Of a DNA stretch of 64,000 bases, positions 25,821 through 35,392 are shown in pieces. Below the pieces are notes generated by a model that was not told where the DNA came from, did no database searches, and saw only the letters and a list, made by a program, of their open reading frames with translations. The first letter of the stretch is position 1, and every line of letters starts with the position of its first letter. This DNA is from Bacteroidota bacterium (GTDB lineage: Bacteria > Bacteroidota > Bacteroidia > Flavobacteriales > Flavobacteriaceae). The DNA lies in the NCBI GenBank assembly GCA_018829465.1, contig JAHJTN010000012.1, positions 186,001 to 250,000 on the forward strand, written 5' to 3'. The position numbers and the translations under genes were made by a program.

Positions 25821-26831
25821 CTAAAAAAGGGTTACGCCGGTACCGGCAATATTTGAGTAAAAAACCTGACCATGTATAATGTCAACACCCTTGGCAATAT
25901 CTTCTTTGAGCAGCAAGGCGCCGTCCATATCTACATAATCAAGCAAAGGCAACAGCTGTGCAATTGCCGAAATGCCAACGCTCGATTCCGTCATACAGCC
26001 TACCATGGTTTTCATACCCAATTTTCGGGCTTTCTCAAGCATGCGTTTGCCGGGTGTCAAACCGCCACACTTGGTCAACTTTACATTGACGCCGTGGAAA
26101 AATCCTAGACATTTGTCTATATCTGCTTCTACTATACAGCTCTCATCGGCTATGATAGGCAAAACACTGTGTTGATAAACTTCCTTAGCTCCTTCCCAAT
26201 CGTCTGCTCGCAAAGGTTGTTCTATAAATTCGACACCTAATTTTTTCAGTTCTTTGGCGTTTTCGATGGTTTGTGCAGCTGTCCATCCGCAATTTGCATC
26301 AACGCGAAAAACGGCATCAGTTTCTTTACGAAGTGCGTGTATGATATCTAAATCGTTCTTGGTTCCCAGTTTGATTTTGTAGATTGGCCAAGGTTTTTCT
26401 CGAAGTTTAGCTATCATTTTCTCGATACTGTCAATGCCAATAGTATAGTTTGTAAGCGGATTGTTGGCTGTATTCAATTTCCAAAGTTCGAAGAGTTTTT
26501 GTTGCTTTTTCCTGGCATACCAATCGTTGTAGGCCATATCCAAAGCGCACAATGCAAAATAGTTATCCTTTAAATGAGGTTCGAAAGTTTGCCAAAACTG
26601 TTCCGGAGCACTTACGGGCATTTCAAGCAACTTTGGTTTAATCTTTTCCAGTTGTAGCCGCATGTTTTCAATGGTGATGTTATAATACGGATTGGAAGTG
26701 GCCTCACCGTAGCCCGAAATGCCATCGGCTTGTAGCTCTACAACCAATGAAGGTTGGGTGTTGTGTGATTCTCTTGAAATGGTAAAGGTGTGTTTGAGTT
26801 GCAACTCATACGGATGAAAAATAAGATTCAT
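25821..26831 (-). CDS. Dipeptide (L-Ala-D/L-Glu-type) epimerase
   Basis: A 336-residue enolase-superfamily protein. The catalytic lysine pair is in PIYKIKLGT (about 153-161, KxK), the metal ligands in FRVDANCGW (Asp) and FIEQPL (Glu) and the second-side lysine region in NVKLTKCGG. These match L-Ala-D/L-Glu epimerases, which recycle murein peptides. The barrel C-terminus (VDMDGALLL) is typical. The open frame has a second ATG seven codons upstream; MNLIFHPYEL at 26831 is preferred. It leads a probable operon with the BioF-like gene, osmC and recJ. Confidence 0.85.
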   Translation of the reverse strand: MNLIFHPYELQLKHTFTISRESHNTQPSLVVELQADGISGYGEATSNPYYNITIENMRLQLEKIKPKLLEMPVSAPEQFWQTFEPHLKDNYFALCALDMAYNDWYARKKQQKLFELWKLNTANNPLTNYTIGIDSIEKMIAKLREKPWPIYKIKLGTKNDLDIIHALRKETDAVFRVDANCGWTAAQTIENAKELKKLGVEFIEQPLRADDWEGAKEVYQHSVLPIIADESCIVEADIDKCLGFFHGVNVKLTKCGGLTPGKRMLEKARKLGMKTMVGCMTESSVGISAIAQLLPLLDYVDMDGALLLKEDIAKGVDIIHGQVFYSNIAGTGVTLF

Positions 26832-26943
26832 AAGCGATGGATAAGCGGTCATAAAAAGTCAAAATTACATATAAATTGTTACGATTTTGATACCCACGTG
26901 TAAGTAATTAGTATCTTGGCGGCTCAATCAAAAAACGAATCAG

Positions 26944-27534
26944 ATGCCACTTGTTCAACCCCTTTCTCCCGGCGCCAATCCTGCCGTTCAAAAACTCGCT
27001 ACTTTTTTCAATGAAACCCTTGGTTTTTGTCCGAATAGTGTTCTAACCATGCAAATCAGACCCGAAATCGCCGAAAGTTTTATCAACCTAAATAAAGCAG
27101 TGATGCACAACCACGGAAAGGTGACCTCTTCGCTCAAACGCCTTATAGGTTGGGTGGCCAGTAATGCCAGCGGTTGCAGATATTGTCAGGCACACACCAT
27201 TTTGGCGGCCGAACGCTATGGCACAGACCAAGCGCAATTAGATAATATTTGGTCATATAAAACACATGCTGCTTTTTCTGAAGCCGAACGCGCAGCACTC
27301 GATTTTGCTTTGGCGGCAGCGACCATTCCCAATGCTGTGGACGAGAAGATTCAGGAAAATCTTCACAAGCATTGGGACGATGGCGAAATCATAGAGATGT
27401 TGGGTGTCATTTCTCTGTTTGGTTTTCTAAACAGATGGAACGATGCTATGGGAACGCAATTGGAAGATGCGGCGGCCGAAACAGCTCAGAAATATCTGGG
27501 AAAACACGGTTGGGAACGCGGAAAGCACGTTTAG
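26944..27534 (+). CDS. Carboxymuconolactone decarboxylase / AhpD-like protein
   Basis: A 196-residue all-helical protein of the AhpD-like superfamily. The redox-type motif ASNASGCRYCQAHTI (about 71-85) carries the CxxC-x2-H signature of alkylhydroperoxidase-like members. Such proteins reduce peroxides or serve as peroxidase partners; the exact substrate is unknown. It is divergent from the dipeptide epimerase and its stop overlaps the convergent DUF5686 gene by 4 nt. Confidence 0.85.
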   Translation: MPLVQPLSPGANPAVQKLATFFNETLGFCPNSVLTMQIRPEIAESFINLNKAVMHNHGKVTSSLKRLIGWVASNASGCRYCQAHTILAAERYGTDQAQLDNIWSYKTHAAFSEAERAALDFALAAATIPNAVDEKIQENLHKHWDDGEIIEMLGVISLFGFLNRWNDAMGTQLEDAAAETAQKYLGKHGWERGKHV

Positions 27535-30029
27535 AAATGCAGGCCTATTTCCCATTTGATGGTAAAAGGTCGTGCATCGGGCATGTCCAAATAATTTCCT
27601 CTAAAACTGAAGTCGATTCGCATCAGTTTTAGAATATTTCCGATACCAAAGCCGTATTCATAATAAATCTGCTCGTTTGGTGCTACAAGTGGAAAATCGG
27701 TGACATTAAACCGAATATTGTCTTCGTCCAGATCGCCGTAAACCCCCCGCACAAATAAAATCTCACGCAAATTGTATTTGCGCAACCAAGGCACTCGGGA
27801 AAACAACCGACCGTTGAAATTGTGTTCCATGTGGAGAGAAATATATTCATCTGTGGTAAACTCATAGTAATCGAGGTTGCCAAAAGTGTTGAAAATATTG
27901 AAGAAAGTTTGGTTTGCCGGTACGGGTGCCAACAGGCCTACGGGCAATGTTCCCCATATTTTTCCGGCTTCCAAGGTGGCTTGAAAACGCCCAAATCCGC
28001 CCAATAAGATAGGTTGTTTGTAGAGGAATTGTAATTTTTCGTAGTTAAAATCACTTTCGAGCATCCCCGGGAATCCTTTGGTAAAACTGACATAATAACG
28101 GGCAAAATCTTCATTGACCTCCCAACGCTCTACACCGTGGCCGGCTAATTTGCGTTTGGGTGTATAGTCAATACTAAAATCGACTTCTGTCTGTGTGATT
28201 TCAGAGGCTGTAGCGGTAAATGTATTGTCTGTGAAATAGTCCACCTGAAAATCTTTTACAGAGGCACTTTTGAGTGTTTTGTAAGTCAGGCTTGTTCGGA
28301 AAATAGCATCTTTTATAAATTCGCCTTCTACTGCTAAGTTGGTTCGGTTGATGTTGAACAATTTTGTGTTATCCCCGGTAGCAAAAACGGCCGAGGTGGC
28401 CAAGCTTCTTGCAAGCGCATCGTTGGATCGCGTAAAAGAAATACTGTTTTGTTCCAAATCGCGGCTGTGGCCCAAATCAACAATGATTCGATCTTTTTTG
28501 CCCACCATCCATTTAAAATCTGCACCGTACTTAAACTTTGAATCTTTGAAGCCATAGGCGGTATATCCTTGCAAACGCCACAAGTCGTTCTGTCCGCGAT
28601 AGGTCCTGCCGCCCAATCTTAAGCGCAAGCCTTCTAGGTCGTTTTGTCCGATAAAACTTTGAATAGGTCCCAAATCGATGTTGTACTTATCTACATCAAT
28701 ATAACCTGTAGCCAAGATGGAGGAGATGTTGTAAATACGCTTAAACTTTGGCACATTTACCAGGGTATCCAACAAGGTGTAAATTCCTTTTTCATCTTTG
28801 TTGAGCGCCTCCAGTCTTTTTTCTTCCCAAAAAGCATCTTCTCGGGTGTAGATAGTTGTATCAAACGGATCTTGTTTTTGGTTGTAAAAAGAAGCCGGTT
28901 TGGGTTCGTCAAATTTGTAATTACCGTACAGCGTGGTCCGTTTGCCGTAGATTCCTCTGGATTCTTCCTTTTTTCTGAGGCTGAAATCGGCCATCAGGTG
29001 GTCTCTTTTAAGTAAGAAAACAGAGTCGTTTACCACTTCAAACTCTTGTTCGATGTAAATTTCCTTGACCCAGTTGACATTGATGCCTTTGGCGGCCGCC
29101 ATCCTGATTTTTTGTATGGCAAAGGTGGTGTCGTTTACCCAAAAATCGCCCTTAAAGGTGAGTTCGTTGGGCCTTCGGGGATAAAAGATAATGTTGTAAC
29201 TCCACTTGTTGTCTATAAAGGTAGAATCGTTCAGTACGTAGTTGTAATTCTGTATGCCCGTACGAGACAGCGGACTGTTAAAACTCTTGTCAAAAAACTT
29301 GAGATAATTGTCGTAAATATTAAATTCGGGATAGAGGTCTTTGACAAACTCGATGAGGTTTTGGTTTTGTTCAAAGCCCGAATTTTTATTGCCCAGCAAG
29401 TCTGTGCGTTCTCTTCCCATTTCATTATCGCCATACACTTTGTATGAAATTTCATTGATAAAAAATGGCAAGTATGTTTTTCCGGTGATTTGATTGGTAT
29501 CCAGCGCCTCAAACATAAATTCCAAACCTTTGAAGAAATTACTGTTTATGACGTTGCTATCAATGGTATTCAAGTCAAATTCCACCTTTTCATATTTGTC
29601 ATAACTGTACTGATCGACCATGCTCAAACCGTTGCGGCGCTTGCGTTCCCATATTTTTTTCAAAATATCGATGGCCGGATTGTTGCGCTTACTGGTTTTG
29701 CCGGTGTACACAGTTACTTCGTTGAGTTGTTCGCCTTGTTGCAAAACAACTTCCATATTGTACATCACTTTTTTGCCAACTTCAAATTCCTGATTGGCAT
29801 AACCCAAAAGTGCAATAACCAAGGTGGCTTGAGTTACTTCGCTTTCCAAGTAAAAACGACCTTCTTCATTGGTGATGGTGCCTATAGTAGAACCTTTAAA
29901 ATAGACATTGGCAAAAGGCACGGGATTTCCATCTTCATCTTTGACATAACCGCCAACTTTTGATTGAGAAAACCCGAACATACTCGATAAAACGAGTATC
30001 AAAAACAGATAACGATATGTTACTTTCAT
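27531..30029 (-). CDS. DUF5686 / carboxypeptidase-regulatory-like outer-membrane protein
   Basis: An 832-residue secreted protein. A signal peptide (FGFSQS, cleavage near 22) is followed by a carboxypeptidase-regulatory-like domain (about 23-110, GGYVKDEDGNPVPFANVYFK) and a long DUF5686 region. The tail (IDFSFRGNYLDMPDARPFTI and WEIGLHF) alternates like outer-membrane beta-strands. Family members are common in Flavobacteriia and are thought to be outer-membrane barrels; the function is unknown. It lies downstream of pdhB with a hairpin between, so co-expression is limited. Confidence 0.82.
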   Translation of the reverse strand: MKVTYRYLFLILVLSSMFGFSQSKVGGYVKDEDGNPVPFANVYFKGSTIGTITNEEGRFYLESEVTQATLVIALLGYANQEFEVGKKVMYNMEVVLQQGEQLNEVTVYTGKTSKRNNPAIDILKKIWERKRRNGLSMVDQYSYDKYEKVEFDLNTIDSNVINSNFFKGLEFMFEALDTNQITGKTYLPFFINEISYKVYGDNEMGRERTDLLGNKNSGFEQNQNLIEFVKDLYPEFNIYDNYLKFFDKSFNSPLSRTGIQNYNYVLNDSTFIDNKWSYNIIFYPRRPNELTFKGDFWVNDTTFAIQKIRMAAAKGINVNWVKEIYIEQEFEVVNDSVFLLKRDHLMADFSLRKKEESRGIYGKRTTLYGNYKFDEPKPASFYNQKQDPFDTTIYTREDAFWEEKRLEALNKDEKGIYTLLDTLVNVPKFKRIYNISSILATGYIDVDKYNIDLGPIQSFIGQNDLEGLRLRLGGRTYRGQNDLWRLQGYTAYGFKDSKFKYGADFKWMVGKKDRIIVDLGHSRDLEQNSISFTRSNDALARSLATSAVFATGDNTKLFNINRTNLAVEGEFIKDAIFRTSLTYKTLKSASVKDFQVDYFTDNTFTATASEITQTEVDFSIDYTPKRKLAGHGVERWEVNEDFARYYVSFTKGFPGMLESDFNYEKLQFLYKQPILLGGFGRFQATLEAGKIWGTLPVGLLAPVPANQTFFNIFNTFGNLDYYEFTTDEYISLHMEHNFNGRLFSRVPWLRKYNLREILFVRGVYGDLDEDNIRFNVTDFPLVAPNEQIYYEYGFGIGNILKLMRIDFSFRGNYLDMPDARPFTIKWEIGLHF

Positions 30030-30032
30030 AAA

Positions 30033-30061
30033 TAAAAAACTTCATCGCTTTAGATGAAGTT
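30033..30061 (-). terminator. Rho-independent terminator downstream of pdhB
   Basis: Read on the minus strand, ACTTCATC-TAAAGC-GATGAAGT forms an 8-bp stem followed by six T residues. It lies 33 nt after the pdhB stop and immediately before the DUF5686 start. Confidence 0.75.
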
Positions 30062-30093
30062 AAGTGTTAAAACTTACAAGATTTCAGCAAATC

Positions 30094-31071
30094 TTAAACG
30101 TAGCAGACCTTTTTAACGGCTTTTACAACGTCCTGACTGTTAGGAAGCCATTCTGCCAATAAAACAGGTGAGTAGGGTGCGGGTGTGTCTGCGGTGTTGA
30201 TTTTAATAATCGGCGCATCTAAATAATCAAAAGCCTGGCTTTGAACTTGATAAGTGATTTCTGTAGCAATATTTCCGAAGGGCCATGCTTCCTCCAAAAT
30301 AACCAAGCGATTGGTTTTTTTCACCGAATTTAAAATGGTGTTGTGGTCCATAGGACGGATGGTGCGCAAGTCAATAATTTCGCAACTGATTCCTTCTTTG
30401 GCCAACTCTTCTGCCGCAATGAAGGCTTCTTTGATGATTTTACCAAAAGAAACAATAGTCACATCTGTACCTGCTCTTTTAATATCGGCTACGCCAATCG
30501 GAATCAAATACTCTTCTTCTGGCACTTCGCCTTTGTCTCCGTACATTTGCTCAGACTCCATAAAAATAACCGGATCGTCATCTCTGATAGCTGCTTTTAA
30601 AAGTCCTTTGGCGTCGTATGGATTTGAAGGGACGATAACTTTCAAACCCGGACAGTTGGCAAACCAACTTTCAAAAGCCTGTGAATGTGTGGCAGCTAAT
30701 TGCCCCGCAGAGGCTGTTGGACCGCGAAACACTATTGGGATGTTAAATTGTCCGCCGGACATTTGCCGCATTTTGGCAGCGTTGTTTATAATCTGGTCAA
30801 TACCGACCAGTGAGAAGTTAAAAGTCATAAACTCAATAATAGGGCGGTTACCATTCATGGCCGAACCCACGCCAATGCCCGAAAAGCCCAACTCTGAAAT
30901 AGGCGTATCAATGACGCGTTTCGCGCCAAATTCGTCCAGCATACCTTTGGATGCTTTGTAGGCGCCGTTGTACTCAGCTACTTCTTCACCCATCAAATAA
31001 ATACTTTCATCTCTGCGCATTTCCTCACTCATGGCTTCGCAAATGGCTTCTCGGAATTGTATCGTTCTCAT
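30094..31071 (-). CDS. pdhB: Pyruvate dehydrogenase E1 component, beta subunit
   Basis: A 325-residue E1-beta subunit that, with an E1-alpha partner, decarboxylates pyruvate using thiamine diphosphate. Motifs are typical: GEEVAEYNGAYKASKG (about 28-43), DTPISELGFSGIGVG (about 53-67), PIEFMTFNFSLVGIDQIINNAAK-like sequence near 75 and SFGKIIKEAF near 208. The alpha subunit is not adjacent, so E1 genes are split or fused elsewhere. The frame is open for 14 more codons; the ATG at 31071 (MRTIQFREA) is the family start. A TAnnTTTG box lies 40 nt upstream. Confidence 0.92.
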   Translation of the reverse strand: MRTIQFREAICEAMSEEMRRDESIYLMGEEVAEYNGAYKASKGMLDEFGAKRVIDTPISELGFSGIGVGSAMNGNRPIIEFMTFNFSLVGIDQIINNAAKMRQMSGGQFNIPIVFRGPTASAGQLAATHSQAFESWFANCPGLKVIVPSNPYDAKGLLKAAIRDDDPVIFMESEQMYGDKGEVPEEEYLIPIGVADIKRAGTDVTIVSFGKIIKEAFIAAEELAKEGISCEIIDLRTIRPMDHNTILNSVKKTNRLVILEEAWPFGNIATEITYQVQSQAFDYLDAPIIKINTADTPAPYSPVLLAEWLPNSQDVVKAVKKVCYV

Positions 31072-31110
31072 AAAATATCTTTTTCGTGTAGTTTTTATTT
31101 TTTCGAACGA

Positions 31111-31118
31111 CAAAAATA
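31111..31118 (-). promoter_or_regulatory. Candidate -7 promoter box for pdhB
   Basis: On the minus strand TATTTTTG is an exact TAnnTTTG match, about 40 nt before the pdhB start. A TTTTTG lies 10 bp further upstream, closer than the standard spacing. Confidence 0.35.
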
Positions 31119-31241
31119 CTAATTAAACCAAAAAGAAACTCTAAACGTAAGCCTAAAAAATTTTATTATGCATGCATAGTATATTTAAAAATTAATTCTT
31201 ACTTTCGTATAGTTAAAATTTAATATTATAAATCTGTAAAT

Positions 31242-31988
31242 ATGAAGATTTTAGTTTTTATCAGTCATGTGCCCGATACAACCTCCAAAATCAATTTCAC
31301 CCCCGACGGCAAAGCATTTGACACCAACGGTGTGCAGTTCGTCATCAATCCGAACGATGAATTTGGACTTACACGTGCCATGTGGTTTAAAGAAAAGCAA
31401 GGCGCACACGTTACGGTGGTTAATGTAGGAGAGGCAACCGCAGAACCCACTTTGAGAAAGGCACTTGCCATAGGAGCAGATGAAGCCATCCGCGTCAATG
31501 CCAAGCCAACCGACGGATTTTTTGTCGCGAAGCAGTTGGCAAAAGTTGTGGCTGATGGTTCCTATGACCTCATTATTGCCGGGCGAGAATCTATAGATTA
31601 CAACGGTGGCATGGTTCCCGGTATGGTTGCCGAAATGCTCGGCTACCATTTTGTAAACGGCTGTATCGGTCTTGAGGTTGAAGACAACAAGGCCACCGCC
31701 ATCCGCGAAATAGACGGCGGTAAAGAAACCCTCTCGTTTGATTTGCCTCTTATTTTAGGCGGACAAAAAGGATTGGTAGAAGAAAAAGATTTAAAAATTC
31801 CGAATATGCGCGGCATCATGATGGCGCGATCCAAACAACTGACCGTTTTGGAGCCCACATCAGACCAAGCAAAAACAACCATAGATCATTTCGAAAAACC
31901 ACCTGCCAAAGCGGCGTGTAAACTCGTGAGTCCCGACAATGTGGACGAATTGATTGATTTGCTTCACAATGAGGCAAAAGTTATATAA
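31242..31988 (+). CDS. etfB: Electron transfer flavoprotein, beta subunit
   Basis: A 248-residue EtfB/FixA subunit that binds AMP and pairs with EtfA to carry electrons from acyl-CoA dehydrogenases. Typical sequences are ISHVPDTTSKINF (about 7-19), VQFVINPNDEFGLTRAM (about 31-47), RKALAIGADEAIRV (about 70-83), AGRESIDYNGGMVPGM (about 110-125) and MRGIMMARSKQLTVLEP near the end. It divides a space of about 170 nt from the divergent pdhB. Its stop is 19 nt before the etfA start. Confidence 0.93.
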   Translation: MKILVFISHVPDTTSKINFTPDGKAFDTNGVQFVINPNDEFGLTRAMWFKEKQGAHVTVVNVGEATAEPTLRKALAIGADEAIRVNAKPTDGFFVAKQLAKVVADGSYDLIIAGRESIDYNGGMVPGMVAEMLGYHFVNGCIGLEVEDNKATAIREIDGGKETLSFDLPLILGGQKGLVEEKDLKIPNMRGIMMARSKQLTVLEPTSDQAKTTIDHFEKPPAKAACKLVSPDNVDELIDLLHNEAKVI

Positions 31989-32007
31989 TTTTATAAATCA
32001 GAAAAAA

Positions 32008-32964
32008 ATGTCAATACTTATATACGCAGAAGCCACAGACGGCAAACTCAAAAAAACGGCCTTTGAATTGGCTTCCTACGCAAAAGCAACCGGAGAAAAA
32101 GTAGTTGCCCTTACCATCAATGCAGACAACACTGGCGAATTGGGAAAATACGGCGTGGACAAAGTGCTGCAAGTATCCAATGAAGCCTTAAAAAATTTCA
32201 ATCCTAAAGCCGTGAGTGAAGCATTAACACAGGCGGCCCAGCAAGAAAACATCAAAACCATAGTCTTGAGTAACACCACAGACGCCAAATATCTGGCGCC
32301 TTTGCTGGCGGTAAAGTTAAACGCAGGTTTTGCCGCCAACGTAGTTGCCCTGCCCGAAAGCCTATCGCCACTTAAGGTGAAACAAGCCGTTTTTACCAAC
32401 AAAGCCTTTGCCATTACCGAGCTTCACGCAGAGACCAATATCATTGCACTGTCAAAAAATGCCTTCGGTCTTAAAGAATCTACAGGCGCGGCAGAAACGG
32501 TAAGCTTTACACCCAATTTGTCTGAAGCACTGCTTCAAAACCACGTAACAGACGTGTCCAAAGCGACCAACAAAGTGACCATTGCCGATGCGGAAATTGT
32601 AGTTTCCGGCGGACGCGGACTCAAAGGACCTGAAAACTGGGGCATGATAGAAGAGTTGGCATCCGTACTCGGTGCCGCCACGGCCTGTTCAAAACCCGTC
32701 TCGGATATTGGATGGCGTCCGCACAGCGAGCATGTTGGGCAAACCGGCAAACCGGTGGCCAGCAATCTTTATATAGCTGTCGGTATTTCGGGAGCCATTC
32801 AGCATTTGGCAGGCGTAAATGCCTCAAAGGTCAAAGTGGTGATCAACAACGATCCGGAAGCGCCATTTTTCAAAGCCGCAGATTATGGGGTTGTGGGCGA
32901 TGCTTTTGAAGTTGTACCCAAACTTATTGAGAAGTTGAAGGCATTTAAAGCAGCGAACAACTAG
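32008..32964 (+). CDS. etfA: Electron transfer flavoprotein, alpha subunit
   Basis: A 318-residue EtfA/FixB subunit holding the FAD. The N-terminal ETF domain is followed by the FAD-binding domain with VVSGGRGLKGPENWGMIEE (about 195-213), DIGWRPHSEHVGQTGKPV (about 231-248), YIAVGISGAIQHLAGV (about 253-268) and NNDPEAPFFKAADYGVVGD (about 277-295). The frame is open for 18 codons upstream into etfB; the ATG at 32008 (MSILIYAEATDG) matches the family. Confidence 0.94.
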   Translation: MSILIYAEATDGKLKKTAFELASYAKATGEKVVALTINADNTGELGKYGVDKVLQVSNEALKNFNPKAVSEALTQAAQQENIKTIVLSNTTDAKYLAPLLAVKLNAGFAANVVALPESLSPLKVKQAVFTNKAFAITELHAETNIIALSKNAFGLKESTGAAETVSFTPNLSEALLQNHVTDVSKATNKVTIADAEIVVSGGRGLKGPENWGMIEELASVLGAATACSKPVSDIGWRPHSEHVGQTGKPVASNLYIAVGISGAIQHLAGVNASKVKVVINNDPEAPFFKAADYGVVGDAFEVVPKLIEKLKAFKAANN

Positions 32965-33154
32965 TTTGAAAAATTGGAAATAATTTTCTGATTAGGCGAT
33001 TGTTAGTACATTTTTTTCCCCATTTTTAATTCAAGATTTAGAGGTAAAACAAAGTTTTCATCGGGACAAAAAAATTAGTAAATTGTGCCTCCCTAGACGG
33101 CTGTTTAAATCTCGGCTGCGCCGCATGATTTTGATAGCCTTTTTTATATAATAT

Positions 33155-33778
33155 ATGAGTTTGGTCAGATTAAACATCAAAGGAATTTCATACAGCCAAA
33201 CGCAAAATGGTGCGTATGCGCTCATTCTAAGCGAAGCCGATGGAAAGAGAAAGTTGCCCATAGTCATTGGCGCTTTTGAGGCTCAATCTATTGCCATAGC
33301 CTTGGAAAAAGACATAAAACCACCGCGTCCGCTGACACATGATTTGTTTAAAAACTTTGCAGACAGGTACGAAATCGTCGTCAAACAAGTGATAATTCAC
33401 AAGTTGGTTGACGGTGTTTTTTACTCAAGTTTGATTTGTGAACGCGACAGGATAGAAGAAATCATCGACGCGCGGACTTCAGATGCCATCGCCTTGGCAC
33501 TACGCTTTGATGCGCCAATTTTTACTTACAAAAACATTCTGGACAAAGCGGGTATTTATTTAAAAATGAATCCGAAAGATCCTGATGATATTTCACAAAA
33601 AGATCCGATCAGCACAGCGGATTTAGAGGTTGAAATTTCCAAACCTAAACCTTCCGATTACACCAAACTCTCCATGAGCGAATTGCACGAAGCACTCGAC
33701 AAAGCAGTTGCAGAAGAAGACTATGAAAAAGCGGCTCGCATTCGGGATGAAATTTCTAAACGTGAACCAAACACCTAA
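33155..33778 (+). CDS. Bifunctional nuclease (DUF151) with C-terminal UVR motif
   Basis: A 207-residue protein. The first 145 residues form a bifunctional nuclease (DUF151/BFN) domain with KLPIVIGAFEAQSIAIALE (about 29-47) and DARTSDAIALALRFDAPIF (about 107-125). The C-terminal MSELHEALDKAVAEEDYEKA and ARIRDEISK form a UvrB/UvrC-type (UVR) helix pair. Family members cleave DNA and RNA in vitro. The stop is 3 nt before the nucleoside transporter start, so the two are probably co-transcribed. Confidence 0.87.
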   Translation: MSLVRLNIKGISYSQTQNGAYALILSEADGKRKLPIVIGAFEAQSIAIALEKDIKPPRPLTHDLFKNFADRYEIVVKQVIIHKLVDGVFYSSLICERDRIEEIIDARTSDAIALALRFDAPIFTYKNILDKAGIYLKMNPKDPDDISQKDPISTADLEVEISKPKPSDYTKLSMSELHEALDKAVAEEDYEKAARIRDEISKREPNT

Positions 33779-33781
33779 TGC

Positions 33782-35131
33782 ATGACTTTATTTACATTGA
33801 TTCAGCCCGTTGATACTTTAATTCAGAATGAGGGCTTTTCACTTTCCAGTTTGCTTAGAGGTGCGTTGGGCATGTCGGTACTTATTCTTTTTGCTTATGT
33901 GTTTAGTGCTAACAAAAAAGCCATCAATTGGAAAACAGTCGGTGCGGGACTAAGTGCCCAGCTGATTTTGGCCATTGGAATACTGAAAGTGCCTTTTGTC
34001 AAATCGATTTTTGAGTTTGTAGGCGAAATTTTTGTTCTCATACTCGATTTTACGAGAGCAGGTAGTGAATTTTTGTTGGGCAACATGATGAATGTTGACA
34101 GTTTCGGATACATATTCTTGTTTCAGGTGCTGCCCACGATTATCTTTTTTTCTGCCTTGACGTCCGTGTTGTTTTACCTGGGTGTTATTCAAAAAGTAGT
34201 CAAAGCGATGGCTTGGATGCTCACCCGCTTGTTGGGCATTTCAGGTGCAGAAAGCTTGTCTGTGGCAGGTAACATTTTTCTGGGTCAAACAGAAGCGCCA
34301 CTCATGATAAAGGCTTATTTGGAAAGGATGACCCGGTCCGAAATTTTATTGGTCATGATTGGCGGCATGGCTACTGTTGCCGGTGGTGTTCTAGCGGCTT
34401 ACATCGGGTTTTTGGGTGGTGACGATCCCGTGTTGCGCCTGGAATATGCCAGACATTTGTTGGCGGCATCAGTGATGGCCGCGCCCGGTGCCATCGTCAT
34501 TTCCAAAATTTTATATCCCCAGCAGGAATTGATTGACACCACCGTATCGGTTTCTTCCGATAAGATAGGATCTAATATTTTGGACGCTATCGCCAACGGC
34601 ACTACAGAAGGACTCAAACTGGCTGCAAATGTAGGTGCGATGCTATTGGTCTTTATCGCTTTTATCGCCATGGTCAATTACGGTTTGGGTCGGTTTGGCG
34701 AAGTGACCTTGCTCAACGGAATCATCGCACAATACACGCCTTATAGTGCCTTTTCTTTAGAAACCATTTTAGGAATTGTGTTTTCACCCTTCATGTGGCT
34801 GATTGGTGTGGCTCAAGAAGACATGATGCTTATGGGGCAACTTTTGGGTGTAAAACTCGCCGCTTCAGAATTTGTAGGCTATATACAACTGGCAGAATTA
34901 AAAGACATGGCCAATCCCATGCATTTTACCTATCAAAAATCGGTGATCATGGCCACGTATATGCTATGCGGATTTGCCAATTTTGCTTCTATCGGTATCC
35001 AAATTGGCGGTATTGGTTCGCTCGCACCCGGTCAACGTAAAACACTTTCCGAGTTTGGTATGCGTGCGGTTTTGGGAGGCAGCTTGGCATCTTTGATGTC
35101 TGCCACCATCGCCGGCATGATCATTGGCTAA
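33782..35131 (+). CDS. Concentrative nucleoside transporter (NupC/CNT family)
   Basis: A 449-residue inner-membrane cation-coupled nucleoside importer. The CNT signature AGNIFLGQTEAPLMIKAYL (about 161-179) holds the conserved Q-T-E nucleoside-binding motif. The YMLCGFANFASIGIQIGGIG segment (about 397-416) is the second conserved half. About eight to ten membrane helices are predicted by eye. It starts 3 nt after the nuclease gene, which could link nucleoside uptake with nucleic-acid breakdown. Confidence 0.9.
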   Translation: MTLFTLIQPVDTLIQNEGFSLSSLLRGALGMSVLILFAYVFSANKKAINWKTVGAGLSAQLILAIGILKVPFVKSIFEFVGEIFVLILDFTRAGSEFLLGNMMNVDSFGYIFLFQVLPTIIFFSALTSVLFYLGVIQKVVKAMAWMLTRLLGISGAESLSVAGNIFLGQTEAPLMIKAYLERMTRSEILLVMIGGMATVAGGVLAAYIGFLGGDDPVLRLEYARHLLAASVMAAPGAIVISKILYPQQELIDTTVSVSSDKIGSNILDAIANGTTEGLKLAANVGAMLLVFIAFIAMVNYGLGRFGEVTLLNGIIAQYTPYSAFSLETILGIVFSPFMWLIGVAQEDMMLMGQLLGVKLAASEFVGYIQLAELKDMANPMHFTYQKSVIMATYMLCGFANFASIGIQIGGIGSLAPGQRKTLSEFGMRAVLGGSLASLMSATIAGMIIG

Positions 35132-35392
35132 TTTATCCTTCACCTTCATTTTACAGTAATTCAAGATTTAGTACACAACTGATAATTATCATAGTTACTT
35201 TGGTTGGATGTAGCTTATCTTTGAATAGTTTGGGTGAGTCCCGTAAAATCATCAAAGAGATCTATCTGATAAACAATACGATAATTTGACCATTTTGATT
35301 TACCCAATTGTTTTTAAAATGGAACACGTGAATCTTTGATTTGCCCATGACTGCTGATATACAGCTAACTTCAATGGAATAAAAATAAACTC
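35132..35392. other. Intergenic region upstream of the Mla operon
   Basis: No gene is seen in this 261-nt gap. TATCTTTG at 35216-35223 on the plus strand matches the TAnnTTTG -7 consensus and would give a long 5' leader of about 165 nt before the Mla operon. I saw no hairpin or terminator for the upstream transporter gene. Confidence 0.35.
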
